Positions 25,614-33,456 of a stretch of 64,000 bases of DNA are shown here, piece by piece; position 1 is the stretch's first letter; each line of letters starts with the position of its first letter. The translations under genes and the position numbers were made by a program. Source of the DNA: Salinispora vitiensis. Lineage in GTDB: Bacteria; Actinomycetota; Actinomycetes; Mycobacteriales; Micromonosporaceae. The notes beneath the pieces were generated by a model. It searched no databases. It was not told where the DNA came from and saw only the letters and a list, made by a program, of their open reading frames with translations. Location: the NCBI RefSeq assembly GCF_000378825.1, contig NZ_KB900388.1, positions 4,843,901 through 4,907,900 of the forward strand, written 5' to 3'.

Positions 25614-26134
25614 TTTTTTACCTCGGCTTGTAGCTGGGACAGGCGGGCCGCGGTCAGGTCGATCCAGCGCAGGTCCGCCTCGATGTGGAACAGGGCGTGG
25701 TCGCAGGCGAGAACGACGGCGAGGCCCGCTCCCCGCTTCTCGTTGGTCAACTCCCGCATCCGCGCCATGTGCCGGCTTCGTTGCAGGTCCAGCAGTCGGC
25801 CGGCGTCGTCGCCGAGGAGCAGCGCGATGATTGTCTTGGCGAAGAGGTCGCTCTGCAGGGTCTCCGACGGCACCTCGGGAGTGAAGATCCACTCCAGCAC
25901 CCGGGCCCGGCCGGCGGGGGTGATCCCGTAGCGCTTGCGCTCCGGGCCGGCGCCCGCCTCGGCGCCGATCGCCACGATCCAGCCGTTGCGCATCAGCCGG
26001 GTCAGCGTGGTGTAGACCTGCCCGAACGCCAGTGGTTTCTTCAGCCCGAACCAGCGGTCGTACCGGCTTTTCAGGTCGTAGCCGTAGCTCGCACCGGTGC
26101 CGAGGAGGCCGAGGAGGGTTGTCGTGTTGTCCAC
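25610..26134 (-). CDS. PadR-family transcriptional regulator
   Basis: A 174-residue regulator. The N-terminal winged helix is seen in LLGLLGTGASYGYDLKSRYD and QVYTTLTRLMRNGWI, with wing residues ERKRYGITPAGRARVLEWI; the C-terminal half is a helical dimerisation region (LLDLQRSRHMARMRELTNEK). PadR proteins usually repress adjacent exporter genes and release on binding a toxic ligand. The start is the GTG at 26134, sited at the transcript start expected from a -10 TATAGT seven bases upstream, so the mRNA is probably leaderless; no SD is present. It is first gene of a minus-strand operon with the ABC exporter and probably represses itself. Confidence 0.92.
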   Translation of the reverse strand: MDNTTTLLGLLGTGASYGYDLKSRYDRWFGLKKPLAFGQVYTTLTRLMRNGWIVAIGAEAGAGPERKRYGITPAGRARVLEWIFTPEVPSETLQSDLFAKTIIALLLGDDAGRLLDLQRSRHMARMRELTNEKRGAGLAVVLACDHALFHIEADLRWIDLTAARLSQLQAEVKK

Positions 26135-26171
26135 GTCCGGGACTATATATACGCGGTATCTACACGCGCAA
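26135..26171 (-). promoter_or_regulatory. Predicted leaderless padR promoter and operator
   Basis: Read on the minus strand: TTGCGC (26166-26171), an 18-base spacer, then TATAGT (26142-26147), seven bases before the padR GTG. The spacer contains ATACCGCGTAT (26149-26159), a short inverted repeat that overlaps the promoter and is a plausible PadR site. Confidence 0.65.
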
Positions 26172-26227
26172 TCCACTCTGGTTGGTGGTTCATCGAAGGG
26201 CGGCGGGCGCCGGATTCCGGAGTCAGC

Positions 26228-26274
26228 GTCAACTTCTGGTTGACGATCCGAGCGCGTCAACCTATGGTTGACGC
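26228..26274 (+). promoter_or_regulatory. Leaderless promoter with two palindromic operators for the Clp_N/HTH gene
   Basis: Two 17-base palindromes share identical arms: GTCAAC-N5-GTTGAC at 26228-26244 and 26256-26272 (28 bases centre to centre). The first ends within TTGACG (26240-26245), a near-consensus -35 box. After a 17-base spacer comes TATGGT (26263-26268), inside the second palindrome, and the ATG starts six bases later. Each palindrome therefore covers one promoter element, the geometry of a repressor operator, and transcription would start at the ATG. Confidence 0.75.
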
Positions 26275-27003
26275 ATGACTGAACCATTGATGATGACCCA
26301 CCCGGTACGCCTCGACGAGCTGATCGACCACATCAAGCAGGGGCGCAACAGCGCGCTGGACCAACTCGCCGACGCGGTCCTGGCCGGCGAGCACCTCGGC
26401 GAGGTGGCCGACCACCTGATCGGTCACTTCGTCGACCAGGCCCGACGCTCGGGCGCCTCGTGGACCGAGATCGGCCGCAGCATGGGCGTCAGCAAGCAGG
26501 CCGCCCAGAAGCGTTCGATGGCGAAGGTGGCGACGGCCGCGGCGCTGGAGTCGGATGGCGGCTTCAGCCGGTTCACCACCCGGGCCCGCAACGTCGTCAT
26601 CGCCTCCCAGGAGCAGGCGCGCGCCGCCGGAAACGCCGAGATCGGTCCGGCGCACCTGGCGTTGGGTCTGCTGGTCGACCCGGACGCGCTCGCCCCGCAA
26701 CTGATCAAGGCGCGCGGAGTGTCCCTGGATCGGTTCCGGGACGGGGTCGCGGCGACCCTGCCGCCGCGCGTGGAGCAGATCCCGGACCTGATCCCGTACG
26801 ACGCCCGAGGCAAGAAGGCGCTGGAGCTCACCTTCCGCGAGGGGCTTCGGCTCGGCCACAATTACATCGGTACCGAGCACATCCTGCTCGCCCTGCTCGA
26901 GGAGGAGGACGGCGACGGCGTGCTAACCGGCCTCGGCCTGGACAAGGAAGGGACGGAGGCCGCGATCCAGGGCGCACTCGCCGCGCTCACCCGCAAGAGC
27001 TAG
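26275..27003 (+). CDS. Clp N-domain protein with HTH motif, probable autoregulator
   Basis: A 242-residue cytoplasmic protein combining a helix-turn-helix-like segment (WTEIGRSMGVSKQAAQKR, residues 63-80) and a double Clp N-terminal repeat (FSRFTTRARNVVIASQEQ near 95 and GKKALELTFREGLRLGHN near 182, with GTEHILLALLEE). It lacks ATPase domains, so it is not a Clp unfoldase; related ClpC N-domain proteins in actinobacteria act as regulators or adaptors of Clp substrates. The ATG at 26275 sits six bases past a -10 box with no SD, predicting a leaderless transcript. The paired palindromes over its promoter suggest it, or a relative, binds there. Its nitrilase neighbour begins 23 bases downstream. 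Confidence 0.85.
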   Translation: MTEPLMMTHPVRLDELIDHIKQGRNSALDQLADAVLAGEHLGEVADHLIGHFVDQARRSGASWTEIGRSMGVSKQAAQKRSMAKVATAAALESDGGFSRFTTRARNVVIASQEQARAAGNAEIGPAHLALGLLVDPDALAPQLIKARGVSLDRFRDGVAATLPPRVEQIPDLIPYDARGKKALELTFREGLRLGHNYIGTEHILLALLEEEDGDGVLTGLGLDKEGTEAAIQGALAALTRKS

Positions 27004-27026
27004 GCGAGGCGGAGAGGGGAGACACG

Positions 27027-27728
27027 ATGGGGCGGCCGTTGCGCATCGCGGTGGCACAACCACGATGCATCGCGTACGACGTGCTGGCCAACGCGGCGGC
27101 GCACGCGGCGGCTGTCCGGGCGGCGGACGCACGGGTGGTGGTGTTTCCCGAGCTGTCGCTGACCGGCTACGAGTTGGACGCGCTGCCGGTCGCCCCCAGC
27201 GATGAACGGCTGACCCCCATCGTCAACGCCTGTGCCGACACCGGGGCGCTCGCACTCGTCGGCGCCCCGGTGCCGGGGCCGGGCATCGGCGTGCTGGCGG
27301 TGGACGGGGAGGGCGCGCGGGTGGCCTACCGGAAGGTTCACCTGCACGGTCGGGAAGCTCTCCACTTCGTCCCCGGCGAGCCGGCCGTGCTCGACGTGGA
27401 TGGGTGGCGGCTGGGGCTCGCCGTCTGCCGCGACACCGGTATTCCCGAGCACGCCGCGCAGACGGCCGCGCTCGGGATCGACGGTTACGTGGCGGGGGTC
27501 GTGCACGCCGAGGACGAGGCCGAGCTGCACGGCGAGCGGGCCCGTCGGGTCGCCGCGGACCATGGCGTCTGGGTGGCCACGGCGGCCTTCGCCGGGCCGA
27601 CCGGTGGCGGCTTCGCCCAAACGTCCGGCCGCTCGGGCATCTGGTCCGCCGCCGGGGAACTGCTCGCCGAGGCGGGCGCCGCCCCCGACGATCTGGCCCG
27701 CACGGTCTTCGTCAGGAGTGTGCGCTGA
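27027..27728 (+). CDS. Carbon-nitrogen hydrolase (nitrilase superfamily)
   Basis: A 233-residue amidohydrolase. The catalytic triad is in place: E42 (FPELSLTGYE), K103 (YRKVHL) and C134 (LAVCRDTGIP). These enzymes hydrolyse small amides or nitriles in the cytoplasm. At 233 residues it is shorter than most family members (260-300). The start is the ATG at 27027, with GGAGAGGGGA six bases upstream, and it lies 23 bases past the Clp_N/HTH gene, so the two form an operon. The substrate is not evident. Confidence 0.9.
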   Translation: MGRPLRIAVAQPRCIAYDVLANAAAHAAAVRAADARVVVFPELSLTGYELDALPVAPSDERLTPIVNACADTGALALVGAPVPGPGIGVLAVDGEGARVAYRKVHLHGREALHFVPGEPAVLDVDGWRLGLAVCRDTGIPEHAAQTAALGIDGYVAGVVHAEDEAELHGERARRVAADHGVWVATAAFAGPTGGGFAQTSGRSGIWSAAGELLAEAGAAPDDLARTVFVRSVR

Positions 27729-27746
27729 CGCGCTCCGCATCCGCGG

Positions 27747-27833
27747 GGTGTCTGCCGGTTCCGTGGGGTGTCTGCCGGATTCGCGGTGTGCTGCCCGACC
27801 CAAAGGTGTCTGCCGCCCCCAAGGTGTCTGCCG
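27747..27833. repeat. Degenerate tandem repeats with GGTGTCTGCCG core
   Basis: The 11-base core GGTGTCTGCCG occurs exactly at 27747, 27767, 27805 and 27823, with a degenerate version (GGTGTGCTGCCCG) at about 27785, giving five units at a period of 18-20 bases. It lies just after the nitrilase stop codon. Function unknown. Confidence 0.8.
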
Positions 27834-28240
27834 ATCCCCGAGGGTGGGCCCTGCTTGACATCTCCTTGAGCTCTCGAGCTGCCCCACCAGTGGGTCTGAG
27901 GCCGGGTGGAGCCGTGCCCCATCTTATGGGCAGCTCGACAGCGAGCCGGCGAACTGGGTAGCGCAAACTGGTGGTCGAAGGCTCTCGCCCCGCCTAACTG
28001 TTTCATTAGCCGTGGCCGTGGCAGGACTGATCCAGCCGAATGTGTTAACAAATTTGAAACAAATGACACAAAGCGTTTCGTGTACGCATTGTTGTTTCCG
28101 GGGTCGCAAGCTTTGCCTCGATTTGTCCATTTTCGCGCCCGCTCCCGGGCTCGGACAGATCATCATTGGGCCGCCTTCGGATGGGTGGCCGAACCGTCGT
28201 CGATGGCGTCCACGGGTGCTCCTTCCGGTTGCTGTCGAGG

Positions 28241-28284
28241 CCGGGGCGGGCGCCTGGATGAGGTGAGGGGAGCGCCCGCCCCGG
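28241..28284. terminator. Intergenic hairpin, terminator-like
   Basis: A perfect 13-bp inverted repeat (28241-28253 with 28272-28284, arm CCGGGGCGGGCGC) with an 18-base loop. No annotated gene ends just upstream, so it either terminates read-through from the nitrilase operon or ends a small noncoding transcript. Confidence 0.55.
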
Positions 28285-28326
28285 GGGTGACCGGAGCCAA
28301 TATGTGGCCGGTCCCAGACAAGATTT

Positions 28327-28350
28327 ATTGCAACCCTGGCTTGATGCAAT
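28327..28350 (+). promoter_or_regulatory. Inverted repeat upstream of the HTH-DUF5753 gene
   Basis: ATTGCA-N12-TGCAAT, a 24-base inverted repeat about 64 bases before the start of the HTH-DUF5753 regulator gene. It is a candidate operator for that regulator. No promoter boxes are clear. Confidence 0.4.
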
Positions 28351-28414
28351 GTCTCGCGGGAGGATGCGGGCCAAGGGATGAGGTGCCTAACGCGACGACA
28401 GTAAAGGAGATAGC

Positions 28415-29296
28415 GTGGACGACTCGGGGAGCACCGTTCCGCGTAGGCAACTCGGGAGATATCTGCGAGAGCTTCGAGAAAACGCGTATGTCACGGTATC
28501 GGCCGCCGCGAAGGAACTGGAGTGGTCTGCACCCCGGATCTGGCGGTACGAGACCGGCCAGGTCCCCATGCACCCCAACGACGTGGAGGCCATGTGCCGG
28601 GTCTACGGGGCGGCCCGGGAGACGATCGAGACGATGCGGGCGCTGGCCCGGGAGACCAAGGCGCACGGCTGGTGGCACAGCTACGGCTCGGCGATCAAGG
28701 ACTGGTTCAAGCTGTACGTCGGCCTGGAAGCCGCCGCGACCCGGATCCGACACTATGAGGTCAACCTGGTACCGGGCTTGTTGCAGACCGTGGAGTACAT
28801 GACCGAGGTGATCGCCACCGATCATCCGCAGCTCAGCGCGGCGGAGCGCCAGGCGAAGGTGGAGGTCCGCCTGCACCGGCAGCGGTTGTTAACGCGGGCG
28901 ATCCCGCGGGCACCCCAGCTCGAGGTGGTCCTGAACGAGGCGGTGCTGCGACGGCCACTGCGCGACCGGTCGGCGATGGTGCGCCAACTCGAGGCGCTGC
29001 TCGTCACCGGGGAGCGGCACAACGTCGGCCTCCGGGTGCTGCCGCTGAGTGCCGGGGTGTTCCGCTGGGCGCAGGCGGGCACCTTCACCATGCTGGAGTT
29101 CCCGACCGACGTGCGGGAGTCAGAGCCGACCACCATCTACACGGACGGGCCGTGCGGGGCGGTCTACCTTGACAAGGCCCACGAGATCCAGACCTACGAG
29201 GACGCCTGGCGCTCGCTCAGTGAGCGGACGCGGGGTGTTGCCGAGTCCCGTGAGTTGATCATGGCGATTGCGAGGGAGATGACCGATGAGGCGTGA
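28415..29296 (+). CDS. XRE-family HTH regulator with DUF5753
   Basis: A 293-residue DNA-binding protein. The N-terminal helix-turn-helix is visible in RQLGRYLRELRENAYVTVSA, AKELEWSAPRIWRYETG and the following NDVEAMCRVYG. The rest (about 95-285) is the DUF5753 domain (YVGLEAAATRIRHYEVNLV, PGLLQTVEYM, LDKAHEIQTYE). GTG start at 28415 with AAGGAG six bases upstream. These proteins occur in many copies in streptomycetes and relatives, and are usually followed by a DUF397 gene, as here with an 11-base overlap. Some such pairs are linked to development and secondary metabolism (BldB/Scr1-type) and have been described as toxin-antitoxin-like. Its regulon is unknown. Confidence 0.92.
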   Translation: MDDSGSTVPRRQLGRYLRELRENAYVTVSAAAKELEWSAPRIWRYETGQVPMHPNDVEAMCRVYGAARETIETMRALARETKAHGWWHSYGSAIKDWFKLYVGLEAAATRIRHYEVNLVPGLLQTVEYMTEVIATDHPQLSAAERQAKVEVRLHRQRLLTRAIPRAPQLEVVLNEAVLRRPLRDRSAMVRQLEALLVTGERHNVGLRVLPLSAGVFRWAQAGTFTMLEFPTDVRESEPTTIYTDGPCGAVYLDKAHEIQTYEDAWRSLSERTRGVAESRELIMAIAREMTDEA

Positions 29297-29516
29297 CGGG
29301 GTGTGGCGTAAGTCGTCCCGGTCCGGTGGCGAGGGTAACTGCGTCGAGGTGGCGGCGTTGGCCGGCGCACGGAACAGTGCTGTCGGCGCAGGAGACGGCG
29401 TTGTCGGCGTACGGGACAGCAAGGACCGGCCCGGTCCGGCGCTGAGCTTCGGCTCGGCGGCCTGGACCCGGTTCGTCGCCGCCGTCCCGGCCGGGGAGCG
29501 CGACCAGCAGCTCTGA
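29286..29516 (+). CDS. DUF397 small protein
   Basis: A 76-residue protein of the DUF397 family, recognised by WRKSSRSGGEGNCVEVA and VRDSKDRPGPALSF near the middle and SAAWTRFVAAV at the end. DUF397 proteins pair with HTH-DUF5753 regulators and probably bind them. The ATG at 29286 overlaps the end of the preceding gene by 11 bases, so expression is coupled. Whether the pair acts as a toxin-antitoxin system is not shown by the sequence. Confidence 0.92.
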   Translation: MRRDGVWRKSSRSGGEGNCVEVAALAGARNSAVGAGDGVVGVRDSKDRPGPALSFGSAAWTRFVAAVPAGERDQQL

Positions 29517-29544
29517 GCTGCGGTTGGCCGGTGTCGGCGGGATG

Positions 29545-29631
29545 CCGGCACCGGCCTTCGGCGCGTCGACTGAGGCTCCCGGCGGGGCGTCGGCACCGGC
29601 ATTCGGCGGATCGGCTGAGGCTCCCGGCGGG
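29545..29631. repeat. 42-bp imperfect direct repeat, period 45
   Basis: Units 29545-29586 and 29590-29631 match at nearly every base (both contain GGCACCGG, TTCGGCG and the run TGAGGCTCCCGGCGGG). They fill most of the gap between the DUF397 gene and dxr. Function unknown; they end 29 bases before the dxr start. Confidence 0.8.
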
Positions 29632-29660
29632 CGCTCAACCGGCTGGGGAACAATGGCGGG

Positions 29661-30872
29661 GTGACTTCTCCCCGCGACGTCGTGCTGCTCGGCTCCACCG
29701 GTTCGATCGGCACCCAGGCCATCGACATCGTGCGCCGTAACCCGGACCGCTTCCGAGTGGTGGCGCTCGGCGCCGGCGGCGGCAACGTCGGGCTGCTCGC
29801 CGCGCAGGCCCTGGAGCTCGGGGTGGAGGCGGTCGGCGTGGCGCGGGCGTCCGCCGCCCAGGACCTCCAGCTCGCCTTCTACGCGGAGGCGAGCCGCCGC
29901 GGCTGGGACCGGGGCGAGGTCAAGCTGCCGAAGATCATCGCCGGGCCGGACGCGATGACCGAGCTGGCCCAGTGGCGTAGCGACGTGGTGCTCAACGGGG
30001 TGGTCGGCTCGCTCGGGCTCGCGCCGACCCTGGCCGCGCTGCGCGCCGGGCGTACCCTCGCCCTCGCCAACAAGGAGTCGCTGGTCGCCGGCGGCCCCCT
30101 GGTGCGGGCCGCGGTGACCCGGCCGGGGCAGATCGTCCCGGTCGACTCCGAGCACACCGCGCTCGCCCAGTGTCTGCGCTCCGGGTCCCGCCCCGAGGTA
30201 CGCCGGTTGCTCGTCACCGCCAGCGGCGGCCCGTTCCGGGGGCGGCGGCGCGACGAGTTGACCCAGGTCACCCCGGAGCAGGCGCTCGCCCACCCGACCT
30301 GGAACATGGGGCCGGTCGTCACGATCAACTCCGCCACGATGGTCAACAAGGCGCTGGAGGTGATCGAGGCGCACGAGCTCTTCGACGTGCCGTACGCCGA
30401 CATCACCGTGCTGGTCCACCCGACCTCGGTGATCCACTCGATGGTCGAGTTCGTGGACGGCTCCACCATCGCCCAGGCCAGCCCGCCGGACATGCGGCTG
30501 CCGATCGCGCTCGGCCTCGGCTGGCCGGACCGGGTCGCCGACGCCGCCCCCGCCGTTGACTGGACGACCAGCCACACCTGGGAGTTCGCCCCGCTGGATG
30601 ACGAGGCGTTCCCGGCGGTCGCGCTCGCCAAGGCGGCCGGCGAGGCCGGGTGCTGCCGACCGGCGATCTACAACGCGGCCAACGAGGAGTGTGTGGCGGC
30701 GTTCGTCGCCGGACGGCTGCCCTTCCTCGGCATCGTCGACACCTTGGAGCAGGTGCTGGCCGAGGCTCCTGACTTCGGCGAACCAGGTACCGTCGAGGAC
30801 GTGCTCGCGGCCGAGTCGTGGGCGCGCGGGCACGCGCAGACAATCATCGAGAAGTCAGTGGAAGGAACTTGA
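29661..30872 (+). CDS. dxr: 1-Deoxy-D-xylulose-5-phosphate reductoisomerase
   Basis: Second enzyme of the MEP isoprenoid pathway: NADPH-dependent conversion of DXP to MEP. The 403-residue product has the N-terminal NADPH motif LLGSTGSIGTQAIDI, ANKESLVAGG, the substrate/metal region DSEHTALAQCL, the flexible-loop segment TWNMGPVVTINSATMVNKAL, and LVHPTSVIHSMVEFVDGS. GTG start at 29661. The stop overlaps the protease start by one base (TGATG), so dxr and the next gene are translationally coupled. The order dxr, site-2 protease, ispG, GNAT matches mycobacteria. No regulatory site is clear upstream, only a tandem repeat. Confidence 0.97.
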   Translation: MTSPRDVVLLGSTGSIGTQAIDIVRRNPDRFRVVALGAGGGNVGLLAAQALELGVEAVGVARASAAQDLQLAFYAEASRRGWDRGEVKLPKIIAGPDAMTELAQWRSDVVLNGVVGSLGLAPTLAALRAGRTLALANKESLVAGGPLVRAAVTRPGQIVPVDSEHTALAQCLRSGSRPEVRRLLVTASGGPFRGRRRDELTQVTPEQALAHPTWNMGPVVTINSATMVNKALEVIEAHELFDVPYADITVLVHPTSVIHSMVEFVDGSTIAQASPPDMRLPIALGLGWPDRVADAAPAVDWTTSHTWEFAPLDDEAFPAVALAKAAGEAGCCRPAIYNAANEECVAAFVAGRLPFLGIVDTLEQVLAEAPDFGEPGTVEDVLAAESWARGHAQTIIEKSVEGT

Positions 30873-32122
30873 TGGCCTACCTGCTCGGGGTGACGCTCTT
30901 CGCCCTCGCCATCCTGATCTCGGTGAGTCTGCACGAAGCGGGGCACCTGCTGACGGCGAAGGCCTTCGGCATGAAGGTGACCCGCTACTTCGTCGGCTTC
31001 GGCCCGACCCTCTGGTCGTTCAAGCGGGGCGAGACGGAGTACGGCCTCAAGGGCATCCCGCTCGGCGGCTTCTGCAAGATCGTCGGGATGACCCCGCAGG
31101 ACGACGACGTCGACCCGGCCGACCAGCCGCGGGCGATGTGGCGGTTCCCGGTCTGGAAGCGGACGATCGTGATGTCCGCCGGTTCGATCACGCACTTCGC
31201 GCTGGCCCTGATCGCGCTCTGGATCATCGCGATCACCGCCGGTCTGCCCAACCCGAACTTCCCCAGCACCCTGGCGCAGGTCCGGCAGGAGCCGGCGGTC
31301 ATTCAGCTCGCCAACTGCGTCGTCCCGGAGAACGAGGCCCGGGCCTGCACCGACGCCGACCCGGCCAGCCCGGCCGCCCAGGGCGAGCTGCGCGACGGCG
31401 ACGAGATCACCGCGGTCAACGGCACCTCCGTCACCAGCTACGGTGACCTGCTCGTCGCCCTGCGCGCCCAGCAGCCGGGGCAGCCGGCGCAGGTCGAGTA
31501 CCTGCGGGACGACCAGCCGGGCAGCACCACCGTGACGCTCGGGCAAACCCAACGCCCGCCGCTGGACGACCCGGAGGGCACCGTCGGGCCGGTCGCCGCG
31601 CTCGGCGTCGGGCTCATCCCCAGCACCCCCAGCCGGATCGAGTACGGCCCGATCGGCGCCATCGGCGGCACCGCCGAGTTCACCGGCACCATGGCGGTGA
31701 ACACGTACGAGGCGATGAAGCGGATCCCGCAGAAGGTGCCGGCGCTCTGGACGGCGATCACCGGTGGCGAGCGGGACATCGACACCCCGATCAGCGTGGT
31801 CGGCGCGAGCCGGATCGGTGGCGAGGCGGTGGAGAACAACGCCTGGTTGCTCTTCTTCATGCTCTTCGTCTCGCTGAACTTCTTCATCGGCGTGTTCAAC
31901 CTGCTGCCGCTGCTGCCGCTGGACGGCGGCCACATCGCCATCGCCTGGTTCGAACGGGCCCGCTCCTGGGTCTACGCCGGGCTGCGCCGCCCCGACCCGG
32001 GCCGGGTCGACTATCTCAAGCTGATGCCCGTGACGTACGGGGTGATCCTGATCGGCGGCGCGTTCATGCTGCTGACCGTCACCGCGGACGTCGTCAACCC
32101 GATCACGCTCTTCACAAGGTGA
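30872..32122 (+). CDS. rip1: Site-2 intramembrane metalloprotease (RseP/Rip1-like)
   Basis: A 416-residue membrane zinc protease that cuts anti-sigma factors or other proteins within the membrane. The zinc motif HEAGH is in the first TM (SVSLHEAGHLLTAKAFG), a PDZ domain lies at about residues 145-230 (LRDGDEITAVNGTSVTSYG), and the second metal motif LPLDGGHIAIAW is in the C-terminal membrane region. The ATG at 30872 shares its A with the dxr stop. The equivalent gene between dxr and ispG in Mycobacterium tuberculosis is Rip1. Whether the ECF sigma pair 2 kb downstream is among its targets is unknown. Confidence 0.95.
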   Translation: MAYLLGVTLFALAILISVSLHEAGHLLTAKAFGMKVTRYFVGFGPTLWSFKRGETEYGLKGIPLGGFCKIVGMTPQDDDVDPADQPRAMWRFPVWKRTIVMSAGSITHFALALIALWIIAITAGLPNPNFPSTLAQVRQEPAVIQLANCVVPENEARACTDADPASPAAQGELRDGDEITAVNGTSVTSYGDLLVALRAQQPGQPAQVEYLRDDQPGSTTVTLGQTQRPPLDDPEGTVGPVAALGVGLIPSTPSRIEYGPIGAIGGTAEFTGTMAVNTYEAMKRIPQKVPALWTAITGGERDIDTPISVVGASRIGGEAVENNAWLLFFMLFVSLNFFIGVFNLLPLLPLDGGHIAIAWFERARSWVYAGLRRPDPGRVDYLKLMPVTYGVILIGGAFMLLTVTADVVNPITLFTR

Positions 32123-33304
32123 GTGCCTGAAGTGACCGCTGTCAGTCTCGGTATCCCCGCCGTACCGCCGCCGCCGCTCGCGCCCCGTCGCACGAGCCGT
32201 CAGATCATGGTCGGTCCGGTGCCGGTCGGTGGGGGCGCACCGGTGTCGGTGCAGTCGATGACCACCACACTCACCGCCGACGTGAACGCCACGCTCCAGC
32301 AGATCGCCGAGCTGACCGCCGCCGGCTGTCAGATCGTCCGGGTCGCCGTACCCAGCCAGGACGACGTCGAGGCCCTGCCGGCGATCGCCCGCAAGTCGCA
32401 GCTCCCGGTGATCGCCGACATCCACTTCCAGCCCCGGTACGTCTTCGCCGCGATCGAGGCGGGCTGCGCGGCGGTACGGGTGAACCCGGGCAACATCCGG
32501 CAGTTCGACGACAAGGTCAAGGAGATCGCGAAGGCCGCCGGCGACGCGGGCGTACCGATCCGGATCGGCGTTAACGCCGGCTCGCTGGACAAGCGGCTGC
32601 TGGCCAAGCACGGTAAGGCGACCGCGGAGGCGCTGGTCGAGTCGGCGCTCTGGGAGTGCTCGCTCTTCGAGGAGCACGGCTTCCGGGACATCAAGATCTC
32701 GGTGAAGCACAACGACCCGGTGGTGATGGTCCGTGCCTACCGGCAGCTCGCCGAGGCGTGTGACTACCCGCTGCACCTCGGGGTCACCGAGGCCGGGCCG
32801 GCGTTCCAGGGCACCATCAAGTCGGCGGTGGCCTTCGGCGCGCTGCTCGCCGAGGGGATCGGGGACACCATCCGGGTGTCGCTCTCCGCCCCACCGGTGG
32901 AGGAGATCAAGGTCGGCGCCGCGATCCTGGAGTCACTCGGCCTGCGCGAGCGCGGCCTGGAGATCGTCTCCTGCCCGTCCTGCGGTCGGGCCCAGGTCGA
33001 CGTGTACAAGCTCGCCGAGGAGGTCACCGCCGGCCTGGAAGGGCTGCCGGTGCCGCTGCGGGTCGCCGTGATGGGCTGTGTCGTCAACGGCCCCGGTGAG
33101 GCCCGGGAGGCCGACTTGGGGGTGGCCTCCGGCAACGGCAAGGGCCAGATCTTCGTCAAGGGCCAGGTCATCAAGACCGTCCCGGAGGGCCAGATCGTGG
33201 AGACCCTCATCGAGGAGGCGCTCCGCCTCGCCGAGGAGATGGGCGCCGAGCTCCCCGAGGAGCTGCGGAGCCTGGCCGGCGGCGCCACCGTCACCGTGCA
33301 CTGA
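32123..33304 (+). CDS. ispG: 4-Hydroxy-3-methylbut-2-enyl diphosphate synthase
   Basis: IspG (GcpE) converts MEcPP to HMBPP in the MEP pathway, using a 4Fe-4S cluster. The 393-residue product has QSMTTTLTADVNATLQQI near the N-terminus, DIHFQPRYVFAAIEAGCAAV, VNPGNIRQFDDKVKEIA, and the C-terminal cluster cysteines CPSCGRAQVD and MGCVVNGPGEA. GTG at 32123 directly follows the protease stop; a second in-frame GTG at 32132 is an alternative start. With dxr, two pathway genes lie in one operon around the protease. Confidence 0.96.
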   Translation: MPEVTAVSLGIPAVPPPPLAPRRTSRQIMVGPVPVGGGAPVSVQSMTTTLTADVNATLQQIAELTAAGCQIVRVAVPSQDDVEALPAIARKSQLPVIADIHFQPRYVFAAIEAGCAAVRVNPGNIRQFDDKVKEIAKAAGDAGVPIRIGVNAGSLDKRLLAKHGKATAEALVESALWECSLFEEHGFRDIKISVKHNDPVVMVRAYRQLAEACDYPLHLGVTEAGPAFQGTIKSAVAFGALLAEGIGDTIRVSLSAPPVEEIKVGAAILESLGLRERGLEIVSCPSCGRAQVDVYKLAEEVTAGLEGLPVPLRVAVMGCVVNGPGEAREADLGVASGNGKGQIFVKGQVIKTVPEGQIVETLIEEALRLAEEMGAELPEELRSLAGGATVTVH

Positions 33305-33456
33305 CCCATTCGGGTGGGATCGGCCAGGCGCGGGGCGTTCCCCGGCGTCCGGCCGGCGACAGTCCGGACACCACGGGACCGCCGGAGCGAGTAGGCCGGC
33401 CGCCGAGTAGGCCGGTCGGCCAACGCCAACTCCGCCGATCTGGCAGGCTGAAAACC

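Larger units (their letters stand above)
27729..28414. other. Long intergenic region with repeats, AT-rich stretch and hairpin
   Basis: A 686-base gap. In order it has short tandem repeats (27747-27833), a stretch clearly poorer in GC than its surroundings (about 28040-28140, containing TGTGTTAACAAATTTGAAAC), a strong hairpin (28241-28284), and an inverted repeat before the HTH-DUF5753 gene. I see no convincing protein-coding frame. An orphan transcript ending at the hairpin is possible. Confidence 0.5.

Noticed and set aside
27747..27833. CRISPR array
   Set aside because: Repeat core is 11 bases with 7-27-base irregular gaps, and no cas genes are present. The same holds for the other tandem repeats.
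27906..28802. 298-codon plus-strand frame through the AT-rich gap into the HTH gene
   Set aside because: It reads through the hairpin and then is out of frame with the HTH gene, with no motifs.
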